Assembly: GCA_029939015.1 (NCBI GenBank)
Contig: JAOZTV010000044.1
Span: 1 to 14,088 of the forward strand
Length of the DNA: 14,088 bases
Direction of reading: 5' to 3'
Source of the DNA: Candidatus Aminicenantota bacterium
GTDB taxonomy: Bacteria > Acidobacteriota > Aminicenantia > UBA2199
Shown here: positions 8,303-14,065 of the stretch, one piece after another
How the letters are laid out: each line of letters starts with the position of its first letter
Numbering within the stretch: position 1 is the first letter of the stretch
Notes under the pieces: model-generated
Database searches by the model: none
The model's input: only the letters and a program-made list of their open reading frames with translations
What the model was told of the DNA's origin: nothing
Made by a program: the position numbers and the translations under genes

Positions 8303-9185
8303 AAAAATAATTATTTTAAGTATATTTGTCATATTAATAAATTTTACGGTAAATATATATGGTGAAAGTAAATCTTTTATCTGGGAAATTAAAAAGGAAA
8401 ATATCAAGACAAGTTATCTTGTAGGCTCTGTTCACATGTTGGATAAGAGTGTTTATCCTTTGAATAAAGCTTATGATATTTCGTTTGAGAATTCTGACAG
8501 TCTAATGGTTGAAGCAAATGTCTCAGCTGAAAAGTCTGGTCAATTAGCAATGTTGGCATTGAAGCTTGGCTCTTATAAGGGAGACAAAACCTTGAAAGAC
8601 AGTATATCTAAAAAAACTTATGACTTAGCAGAGAAAAAACTTAAAAAACTTGGAATGGATATTTCAGGTTTGAATAAATTTAAACCATGGATGGTAGCTA
8701 TGACAATTGTTTCAGTAGAAATGATGAAAAGAGGCTTTGACCCAGAATTAGGTCTTGATAAATATTTCTTAAAAAAAGCTAATTTGAAATCCAAAGAAAT
8801 AATTGAACTAGAGGGAGCAAAATTTCAATTAGACTTATTTAATAGTTTTTCAGAAGAAGAACATGAATTATTCTTATTCAATGTAATAACTGATGACTCA
8901 AATTCAGAAATAGAATTTAAAAAACTATTGAATGCATGGAAAAATGGAGATAATGAAACTTTAAATACTTTAGTTACATTGAATATTAAAAAATATCCGG
9001 AATTAAAGAATTTATACTATAAATTAATAGATGAGAGAAATTTTGGAATGGTTAAAAAAATTGAAGATTTCCTTTCGGTTGGAAACAAGTCATATTTTGT
9101 AGTTGTTGGTGCAGCACATCTAGTAGGCGAAAATGGACTGATCAATTTATTAAAAAAGAAAGGATATACACTTAAGCAACTATAA
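8295..9185 (+). CDS. TraB/GumN (Tiki-like) family protein, exported
   Basis: The 296-residue product has a signal peptide (MNKK, then a hydrophobic stretch about 5-20, with cleavage plausible near residue 23) followed by a TraB/GumN-family domain. Conserved points are the first GxxH block YLVGSVHML (41-49, H47), MVEAN (71-75, E73), the DERN segment (246-249, R248) and the closing block VVVGAAHLVGENGL (269-282, H275 and E279). Animal relatives (Tiki) are metal-dependent proteases that use such histidines and glutamates; bacterial functions are mostly untested. The start codon overlaps the kinase stop by 8 bases and is preceded by AGGAG (8284-8288), so the two are translated from one message. 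It should act in the periplasm or outer envelope, the same side as the kinase TPR region. Confidence 0.87.
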   Translation: MNKKIIILSIFVILINFTVNIYGESKSFIWEIKKENIKTSYLVGSVHMLDKSVYPLNKAYDISFENSDSLMVEANVSAEKSGQLAMLALKLGSYKGDKTLKDSISKKTYDLAEKKLKKLGMDISGLNKFKPWMVAMTIVSVEMMKRGFDPELGLDKYFLKKANLKSKEIIELEGAKFQLDLFNSFSEEEHELFLFNVITDDSNSEIEFKKLLNAWKNGDNETLNTLVTLNIKKYPELKNLYYKLIDERNFGMVKKIEDFLSVGNKSYFVVVGAAHLVGENGLINLLKKKGYTLKQL

Positions 9186-9198
9186 GTTAAAGGGAAAT

Positions 9199-9224
9199 AG
9201 GCAAGGAGGCAGAGAGGCAAGGAG
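9199..9224 (+). repeat. 8-bp purine-rich tandem repeat carrying Shine-Dalgarno-like sequence
   Basis: Three units AGGCAAGG (9199-9206), AGGCAGAG (9207-9214) and AGGCAAGG (9215-9222) plus AG follow each other exactly, and the preceding eight bases AGGGAAAT (9191-9198) look like a worn fourth unit in the same phase. The repeat fills most of the 56-base gap between the TraB-like gene and mscS. Its AAGGAG (9219-9224) is the only Shine-Dalgarno-like sequence before mscS. Confidence 0.85.
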
Positions 9225-9241
9225 TTTTGTCTTATAATATA

Positions 9242-10327
9242 ATGGAAAATATCTTACAGGAAATAAAAATTTTATGGGAAAGTAAATATATTAAAGCTTT
9301 TATTTTTATTATATTATCAATAATAATTGCTAAAATTGTAAATTTAATTATTAAATTTTTTTTCAAAAAATTAATAAAAAAAACAAAAACAGATTTAGAT
9401 GATAAATTATTTGATATATTTAGCAATCCACTATTTATTTCAATTTTTTTAATTGGTTTTTCCATATCAATCGGTCTATTAGACATTACCGAAAATGTCC
9501 TGTATTTTATTTTTGCAAGTATTAAAACGATATTAGTTGTGATGTGGTCAATTGTTTTATTTAAAAGTATTTCAGTTGTTCTTGGACACTTTGCAAAGCA
9601 GAGAGGAAATAAAAGATTTATTCAAAAAAAAACTATCCCAATTTTTGATAATACTTTAAAATTAATTCTTTTCTTAGGTTCTGTTTATTTTATTTTTTTG
9701 ACATGGAAAATCAATATTACAGGTTGGATAGCTTCTGCTGGAATAATTGGTATTGCAGTTGGTTTTGCTGCCAAGGACTCTTTAGCTAACTTGTTCTCAG
9801 GAATATTTATTATTATTGATGCTCCATATAAATTAGGAGATTTTATTATTCTTGATTCAGGAGAAAGAGGTAAGGTTAATGTAATAGGTTTAAGAAGTAC
9901 AAGAATACTTACAATGGACTCGATTGAAATAACTATCCCTAATTCAGTTATGGCTAATACAAAGATTACAAATGAAAGTGGTGGTCCCAGTGTTAAAACA
10001 AGGCTGAAAATATTAGTAGGTGTTGAGTATGGTGTTGATATAGATAAGGTCAAAGAAGTTATGTTAAATATAGCAATAAAAAATACTATAGTTTGTAATG
10101 AACCTGAGCCAAAGGTAAGGCTTATTGAATTTGGAGACTCTGCATTAAATATGCAGTTATTATGCTGGATTGATAAGTCATCAAAGAGAGGACATATTAC
10201 AGACGAATTGAATACAACAATTTATAAAGAATTTGATAAGAATAATATAGGAATACCATTTCCCCAAATGGATGTTAATTTTAAGAATTCGATAAGAATT
10301 AATAAAGAAAAAAATAATACAAAATAA
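9242..10327 (+). CDS. MscS-family small-conductance mechanosensitive channel
   Basis: The 361-residue inner-membrane protein has hydrophobic segments at about 18-38, 63-80, 86-110, 137-155 and 161-194. The last holds the MscS pore signature IIGIAVGFAAKDSLANLFSG (168-187), where small residues line the pore helix. It continues into the beta domain (DAPYKLGDFIILDSGERGKV, 193-212; VIGLRSTRI, 214-222; IPNSVMANTKITN, 232-244) and the alpha/beta cytoplasmic cage. MscS channels open on membrane tension and let solutes out during osmotic downshock. Start choice is uncertain: AAGGAG at 9219-9224 is 17 bases from this ATG but only 2 bases from a TTG at 9227 that would add five residues. It is the last gene of the plus-strand run. 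Confidence 0.92.
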   Translation: MENILQEIKILWESKYIKAFIFIILSIIIAKIVNLIIKFFFKKLIKKTKTDLDDKLFDIFSNPLFISIFLIGFSISIGLLDITENVLYFIFASIKTILVVMWSIVLFKSISVVLGHFAKQRGNKRFIQKKTIPIFDNTLKLILFLGSVYFIFLTWKINITGWIASAGIIGIAVGFAAKDSLANLFSGIFIIIDAPYKLGDFIILDSGERGKVNVIGLRSTRILTMDSIEITIPNSVMANTKITNESGGPSVKTRLKILVGVEYGVDIDKVKEVMLNIAIKNTIVCNEPEPKVRLIEFGDSALNMQLLCWIDKSSKRGHITDELNTTIYKEFDKNNIGIPFPQMDVNFKNSIRINKEKNNTK

Positions 10328-10348
10328 GCTTGAGCTTACTTTTGTTTT
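10325..10348 (+). terminator. weak candidate terminator after mscS
   Basis: TAAGC (10325-10329, including the stop codon), loop TTGA and GCTTA (10334-10338) form a five-pair stem followed by CTTTTGTTTT. The stem is short and AT-rich, so this is a tentative intrinsic terminator. Confidence 0.3.
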
Positions 10349-10351
10349 AAT

Positions 10352-10485
10352 GGTGTTAGGTCGCTTCCGGTGATATCTCTTTCGCTAACGCAAAAAATTG
10401 TGCTCAATTTTTTACTCCGGGTCCTCAGTCACTCGGGCTTTCCGAGCTCCCTGCGGGGCACGCTACAGAGAAATGCACCTAACGC
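10352..10485. mobile_element. GC-rich foldable element with inverted ends between convergent genes
   Basis: The ends GTGTTAGGT (10353-10361) and ACCTAACGC (10477-10485) are inverted repeats matching at eight of nine positions. Inside, ATATCTCT (10373-10380) pairs with AGAGAAAT (10467-10474) at seven of eight positions. Within that stem lie a perfect 9-bp hairpin (10392-10400 with 10405-10413, loop TGCT) and a 5-bp hairpin (CTCGG 10432-10436 with CCGAG 10442-10446). The stretch 10415-10463 is 35/49 G+C, far above its surroundings. TTAAT lies on both sides (10347-10351 and 10486-10490), one base off on the left, and may be a target duplication but is low-complexity. CTAACGC occurs twice (10385-10391 and 10479-10485). 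It has no credible coding content. I read it as a non-autonomous repeat or structured RNA; which is unknown. Confidence 0.55.
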
Positions 10486-10575
10486 TTAATTTGATGGTGT
10501 ATGAAATATCATTATTTTATTTTTGGTTAATCAAATTTTTAATATATGTTATGACTGAAAGATATCTATTTAGGT
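10486..10575. other. AT-rich spacer downstream of the abiE toxin gene
   Basis: Together with the element just upstream this makes a 248-base gene-free gap between convergent genes. I see no promoter, no RNA gene and no convincing terminator for the minus-strand toxin gene; the only symmetry, around TTGGTTAATCAA (10525-10536), is imperfect and AT-only. Confidence 0.4.
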
Positions 10576-11376
10576 TTAAGATAATAAATTCAATAAATTT
10601 TCTTTTGTAAAAAGTTTTAATTCTTCTATATCTTCAAGCAGGATTTCAACATCTTTTTTGATGATTTGCCATTCTACCTCTGAAATAACTTCTATAAGTT
10701 TGTTTTTCCATGTTGATTGATCAGGATATTTTTCTTGCCAACCAAATTGAGTAAGGGCATTTTTTAAAAATTTTAGGTTTGGGACCATGTTTTTATATGT
10801 GATCAGATACCAGAATAGATCATAATAATCTCTTCCTTTGGTATAGTTACGGGTAAGAATTGCATTAATCTTACCTGCATAGAGGGTAGGAAGGTCATAA
10901 CATGTTAATCCGATAATAAAATGTTTGTTAATAATATCAATTTGAGTGATTCCACCAATTGGTGGATTATTGTCGATTTCAATTTTGACAGAAAAATATT
11001 CTTCTTTACGATGACTTAAATTAAGTTCAAACAATAAACCTGAAAATCTGAATAATGTTGAAAGAATAGTTTTCTTTTTTGTTTTGAGTTTGATTGAATA
11101 ACCGGCATCCTCTAACTCTTTCTGAACTTTAAGAATGGTTCTGTCAAAATCAAATTTATGATGATCTTTAATTAAGGCAAAATCAAGGTCTTCTGAAAAT
11201 CGTTTAATATTATACACAAAACGAAGGCAGGTTCCACCATGAAATGTGCAGTATTGAAAGAAATTATTATTATAAAGGCTTCTCAAAATATAAGCCTGTA
11301 AATATTCTCTTATAATATTTTTCTTCTGAATAGTACCCTGACCGGATTCAACTAATTTCTTTAATTCATCTTTCAT
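10576..11376 (-). CDS. abiEii: AbiEii-type nucleotidyltransferase toxin
   Basis: The 266-residue product is a nucleotidyltransferase-fold toxin of the AbiEii/AbiGii family, the toxic half of the type IV AbiE system first known as phage abortive infection. Characterised relatives transfer nucleotides to tRNA or bind GTP. Expected motifs are present in order: HGGTCLRFVY (46-55), RFSEDLDFAL (59-68) with S61, D63 and D65 of the GSx10Dx(D/E)-like motif, a later acidic strand VKIEIDNNPP (130-139), and the family hallmark KGRDYYDLFWYL (180-191). Nothing critical looks missing, so it should be active. GGAG lies 8 bases before the ATG, within the end of the antitoxin gene. Stop and start overlap by one base (TAATG on the minus strand), the usual tight coupling of such pairs. 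Confidence 0.9.
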   Translation of the reverse strand: MKDELKKLVESGQGTIQKKNIIREYLQAYILRSLYNNNFFQYCTFHGGTCLRFVYNIKRFSEDLDFALIKDHHKFDFDRTILKVQKELEDAGYSIKLKTKKKTILSTLFRFSGLLFELNLSHRKEEYFSVKIEIDNNPPIGGITQIDIINKHFIIGLTCYDLPTLYAGKINAILTRNYTKGRDYYDLFWYLITYKNMVPNLKFLKNALTQFGWQEKYPDQSTWKNKLIEVISEVEWQIIKKDVEILLEDIEELKLFTKENLLNLLS

Positions 11377-11996
11377 TATTCTGCTCCGGGATATAACTTT
11401 TTTAACTCAGAAACAGCTCTGCTTACAAAAGGAACATCTAATTTTACTACATATTTTTCCAGTTTCTCAAAATTTAACAGTTCAATATTCTGCAACCTGA
11501 GAGACTGGATATATTCGACACTGATTTTTTTTTGTTTAAAATAAAAAAGATCGATTAGAGCTTTTTCAGGATCTGCAAGATAACCTTTTTGGTCTTCCGA
11601 TTCGATTGTATGATACCCCCAGAAGTAATCTTTTTTAATTGATGAATACTTGAATCGTCCAATTTTATTGATAAATTCTGCAGGTCGTTGCTTAGTGGTT
11701 ACTGAAGTAATAGAATAAATAACATCTGGGATCAAATGATGCATTTCTAAGGCTTTTTCTAAACTTATATATGATGGACTTTTCAAAGTTGAAGCAATAT
11801 AAGGCTCAAAAACATTCAGTTTCCTGTAATTTTCTTCAAGAATATAATAACTTCTTTTTAATTGAATGATCTTCCCCAGTTTTACCCAGCGGTTTAACTG
11901 CAGTTCAATGTTTTTATTATCAAAGAGTAATCTCAATACTCTAGTTTCAATAAGGGGCAAATTTTGAACCTTTTTATAAAACACATCCCATCTCAT
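11376..11996 (-). CDS. abiEi: AbiEi-type antitoxin / transcriptional autorepressor
   Basis: This 206-residue protein precedes and abuts the AbiEii toxin. The N-terminal about 60 residues are a winged-helix-like region (RVLRLLF, LNRWVKLGKIIQLKRSYYIL), followed by the AbiEi hallmark YISLEKALEMHHLIPDVIYS (76-95), then TSVTTKQRPAEF, GRFKY and DPEKALIDLFYF (142-153). AbiEi proteins repress their own promoter by binding inverted repeats and offset the toxin without direct contact in studied type IV systems. No Shine-Dalgarno sequence precedes the ATG; instead TATAAT-like bases end four bases before it, so the message may be leaderless. It lies 57 bases downstream of the YbdG-like channel gene on the same strand and could also be reached by read-through. 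Confidence 0.88.
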   Translation of the reverse strand: MRWDVFYKKVQNLPLIETRVLRLLFDNKNIELQLNRWVKLGKIIQLKRSYYILEENYRKLNVFEPYIASTLKSPSYISLEKALEMHHLIPDVIYSITSVTTKQRPAEFINKIGRFKYSSIKKDYFWGYHTIESEDQKGYLADPEKALIDLFYFKQKKISVEYIQSLRLQNIELLNFEKLEKYVVKLDVPFVSRAVSELKKLYPGAE

Positions 11997-11999
11997 GGC

Positions 12000-12031
12000 A
12001 TTATATTATCATAAAAGAAAAGATAATGCAA
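12000..12031 (-). promoter_or_regulatory. candidate abiE promoter giving a near-leaderless message
   Basis: On the minus strand TTGCAT (12031-12026), 17 bases and TAATAT (12008-12003) resemble a promoter; an overlapping perfect TATAAT is at 12005-12000. Transcription would begin at or within a few bases of the abiEi ATG (11996). The -35 box is poor, as expected for a weak autoregulated toxin-antitoxin promoter. No clear operator repeat is visible in the 57-base gap. Confidence 0.4.
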
Positions 12032-12053
12032 TGAGAAAGAAAAAATGAAATTT

Positions 12054-13259
12054 TTAATGTTCTTTTGTATAATATTGGAAAATTTTCAAATCGAATTCTT
12101 TTGTTATTGAGAATATGTGATCCATAATATCAGATTGAATAGATTCATAATTAGCCCATTCTATATCATTTGAAAAAACGTATATTTCTATAGGAAGTCC
12201 TTCAGAGCTTGATTGAAGTTGTCTGACGAGAAAGGTCATATCGTTTTTAATATTTGGGTGGTTTTTCAGGTATGCTTTAATATATGCCCTAAATGTTCCA
12301 ATATTTGTTAATCTTCGTCCATTTACAAGACTATCATTCATCATAATTTTTTTAATTTTATTATCTTCTTCAATTTCTTGTGTTTTTTTATCTAAATATG
12401 GTTTAAGAATATTGATTTTTTGGTATTTATTAATCATCTCCTCTGTGCAGATTTTAATAGAAGAAAGATCAATATTAATTATCCGTTTAATTCGTCTGCC
12501 ACCACTGTCAGTCATACCACGCCAGTTTTTAAAGGAGCCGTCTATAAGTTTATGTGTTGGGATAACAGTTATTGTCTTATCCCAGTTTTGTATTTTAATT
12601 GTATGGAGTGCAATATCAATAACATCGCCATCAGCTCCAAAAGTCTTTACTTCAATCCAATCGCCAACCCTGATTAAATCATTTGTAGTAATTTCTATAC
12701 TTGCAATAAATGATAGAATCGTATCTCTAAATACAAGCATAAGGACAGCAGTCAATGCTCCAACTCCACTTAAAAGTACTAAGATTGACTGGTTTGTAAT
12801 TATACCAATAATAATAAATGCACCAATGATATAAAGAATTATTATTATTGCCTGAATATATCCTTTAATTGATCTGCCTTTAAATTGTTTTTTTTTATCA
12901 TAAATTATATTTATTGCTCTAATAAACGCTGTTGTAGTCGTCAGGGCTATAAAAAACATTATTGAGAGTGATATACGTCTAATATGGATATCTATGTCTG
13001 AATACAGATAAGAAAAATAATAGATTATTAATAAGGATGGCAAATAAGACAATCTCCTTGATATGATATTATTAAAGATAAGGTCATCAAGAGTCGTTTT
13101 ACTTTTTTTGACTAATTTTTCTATCCATTTAAAAATTACTTTTCTGGTTATATAATAAGAAATATAACTCGAAATTATTATTAAAAAAACTATAACAATT
13201 TCCTTTAGAATTTGATGTTCTTTAAAATATCCCAATATATTATTGATTAAGTTTTCCAT
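12054..13259 (-). CDS. ybdG: YbdG-like mechanosensitive channel (MscS superfamily)
   Basis: The 401-residue inner-membrane protein has hydrophobic helices at about 20-40, 72-86, 96-115, 132-155 and 158-190, the last being the pore helix region (LLSGVGALTAVLMLVFRD). The beta domain follows (LIRVGDWIEV, 195-204; WDKTITVIPTHKLIDGSFKNW). The C-terminal part is characteristic of YbdG rather than MscS: GGRRIKRIINIDLSSIKIC, then NGRRLTNIGTFRAYIKAYL, MTFLVRQL, GLPIEIYVFS and a closing SIQSDIMDHIFSI. E. coli YbdG forms a miniconductance osmotic channel (MscM activity). AAGGA lies 11 bases upstream of the ATG. It is read from its own good promoter, diverging from the phosphatase gene. Confidence 0.92.
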   Translation of the reverse strand: MENLINNILGYFKEHQILKEIVIVFLIIISSYISYYITRKVIFKWIEKLVKKSKTTLDDLIFNNIISRRLSYLPSLLIIYYFSYLYSDIDIHIRRISLSIMFFIALTTTTAFIRAINIIYDKKKQFKGRSIKGYIQAIIIILYIIGAFIIIGIITNQSILVLLSGVGALTAVLMLVFRDTILSFIASIEITTNDLIRVGDWIEVKTFGADGDVIDIALHTIKIQNWDKTITVIPTHKLIDGSFKNWRGMTDSGGRRIKRIINIDLSSIKICTEEMINKYQKINILKPYLDKKTQEIEEDNKIKKIMMNDSLVNGRRLTNIGTFRAYIKAYLKNHPNIKNDMTFLVRQLQSSSEGLPIEIYVFSNDIEWANYESIQSDIMDHIFSITKEFDLKIFQYYTKEH

Positions 13260-13280
13260 ATTTTTATTTTCCTTTAACTT

Positions 13281-13308
13281 ATGATATCAGAAAAAAAAAT
13301 ACTGTCAA
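13281..13308 (-). promoter_or_regulatory. promoter of the ybdG-like gene, with a 9-base homopolymer in its spacer
   Basis: On the minus strand a perfect TTGACA (13308-13303) is followed by 16 bases and TATCAT (13286-13281, five of six matches). The spacer contains nine consecutive Ts (A9 on the plus strand, 13291-13299). The leader would be about 15-20 bases and contains the AAGGA ribosome binding site. Confidence 0.65.
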
Positions 13309-13317
13309 ATTATTACA

Positions 13318-13490
13318 CCTAAAATTTTCATCAGAATTGTAGCGAAATGTCCAAGATGCCTATTATAACAAGTAAAGCGATTGAGTCGAATGAAGAATAG
13401 TCGCACTATTTTGCAATGAAGATGATTGAGCTTAACGCAGTTAGAATGGGCATATTGGACATTGCAGTAGGTTTTGATGAAAAATTTAGG
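13318..13490. mobile_element. 173-bp palindromic MITE-like element with TTACA duplications
   Basis: The ends are inverted repeats of 16 bases, CCTAAAATTTTCATCA (13318-13333) and TGATGAAAAATTTAGG (13475-13490), matching at 15 positions. The five bases TTACA lie immediately outside each end (13313-13317 and 13491-13495), a textbook target-site duplication. Farther in, 13346-13369 pairs with 13440-13463 at 21 of 24 positions (22 with a G-U), 13372-13378 with 13430-13436 at six of seven, and a perfect hairpin AATAGT-CGC-ACTATT sits at 13396-13410, at the exact centre. Next to it GATTGAG and AATGAAG each occur twice as direct repeats in reversed order. There is no coding potential, so any movement would need a transposase supplied elsewhere. 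The element lies between two divergent promoters. Confidence 0.75.
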
Positions 13491-13503
13491 TTACAATTTA
13501 TAC

Positions 13504-13532
13504 TTGACTTTATAAACCAAAAATCGGATAAT
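13504..13532 (+). promoter_or_regulatory. promoter of the phosphatase gene
   Basis: TTGACT (13504-13509), 17 bases and GATAAT (13527-13532) each match the sigma-70 consensus at five of six positions with ideal spacing. The leader would be about 15-20 bases and includes the GGAG ribosome binding site at 13547-13550. The -35 box starts 8 bases after the right TTACA of the inserted element. Confidence 0.65.
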
Positions 13533-13555
13533 TAATCCAAAATATTGGAGATTTG

Positions 13556-14038
13556 ATGGAAACAGAATTATATGAAGTAGCAGAAATTGGAAATGGTAAA
13601 ATATTTATAATGCCTAAACCTTCATATTGGGTAATTGACCGTGATATGAGGTATTATAATAGTATGGGGATTGATAAAATAATTTCATTACTTGAATATG
13701 ACGAAGCTGATAATGAGGGTTTAACAAATGAAGCTGATGAGTGTGGAAATGTAGGTATAAATTTTGAGCAATATCCAATTAGAGATGGTGATATACCTCA
13801 AATGAAGTCATTTACAAAATTTGTAAAAAAAATATATTCTGAGATATATAATGGTAAAAATATTGCTGTACATTGTTATGCAGGAATAGGACGTTCAGGT
13901 ATATTTACATGTTCTTTACTTAAGATGAACGGATTAGAAACCGATGAAGCAGTTGACTTAGTAACGGAAAAGAGAGAATATCCCGTACCGGAAACCGGAG
14001 AACAATATAATTTTTTGAAACAAATAGATTTTACTTAA
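13556..14038 (+). CDS. dual-specificity / tyrosine protein phosphatase-like protein
   Basis: The 160-residue cytoplasmic protein carries the cysteine phosphatase P-loop HCYAGIGRSG (106-115), with nucleophile C107 and phosphate-binding R113. A likely general acid is D77 in YPIRDGDIP (73-81), and GIDKIISLLE (38-47) is the strand that precedes it in this fold. The C-terminal VPETGEQYNFL (144-154) resembles the Q-loop of CDKN3-like and related atypical dual-specificity phosphatases. These remove phosphate from Tyr or Ser/Thr, though some relatives act on lipids, sugars or RNA. ATG at 13556 with GGAG five bases upstream is chosen over an adjoining TTG. It stands alone with its own promoter. Whether it reverses the window's kinase is unknown. 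Confidence 0.88.
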   Translation: METELYEVAEIGNGKIFIMPKPSYWVIDRDMRYYNSMGIDKIISLLEYDEADNEGLTNEADECGNVGINFEQYPIRDGDIPQMKSFTKFVKKIYSEIYNGKNIAVHCYAGIGRSGIFTCSLLKMNGLETDEAVDLVTEKREYPVPETGEQYNFLKQIDFT

Positions 14039-14065
14039 TTAATTTTGAATTAAAATATACTAATC

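Noticed and set aside
9685..10053. 122-residue minus-strand open frame inside mscS
   Set aside because: It is antisense to the conserved pore and beta domain of MscS and matches no recognisable pattern.
10355..10483. Integron attC site
   Set aside because: The ends read GTTAGGT...ACCTAAC, whereas attC sites read RYYYAAC...GTTRRRY; the order is inside out on both strands, and no integrase or cassette array is present.
10350..10500. ATGGTGT direct repeat (10350-10356 and 10494-10500) as target duplication of the GC-rich element
   Set aside because: The left copy overlaps the element's own inverted end and the right copy is 8 bases outside, so it is not flush; probably coincidence.
10398..10610. 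70-residue plus-strand open frame across the GC-rich element
   Set aside because: It starts inside a hairpin, has no ribosome binding site, follows the palindromic DNA rather than a protein-like pattern and runs into the toxin gene's 3' end.
12412..12834. 140-residue plus-strand open frame inside the ybdG-like gene
   Set aside because: It mirrors the YbdG coding sequence, lacks a ribosome binding site and is explained by codon composition.
13553..13555. TTG start for the phosphatase gene
   Set aside because: The adjoining ATG at 13556 has normal spacing to GGAG, and the TTG would be too close.
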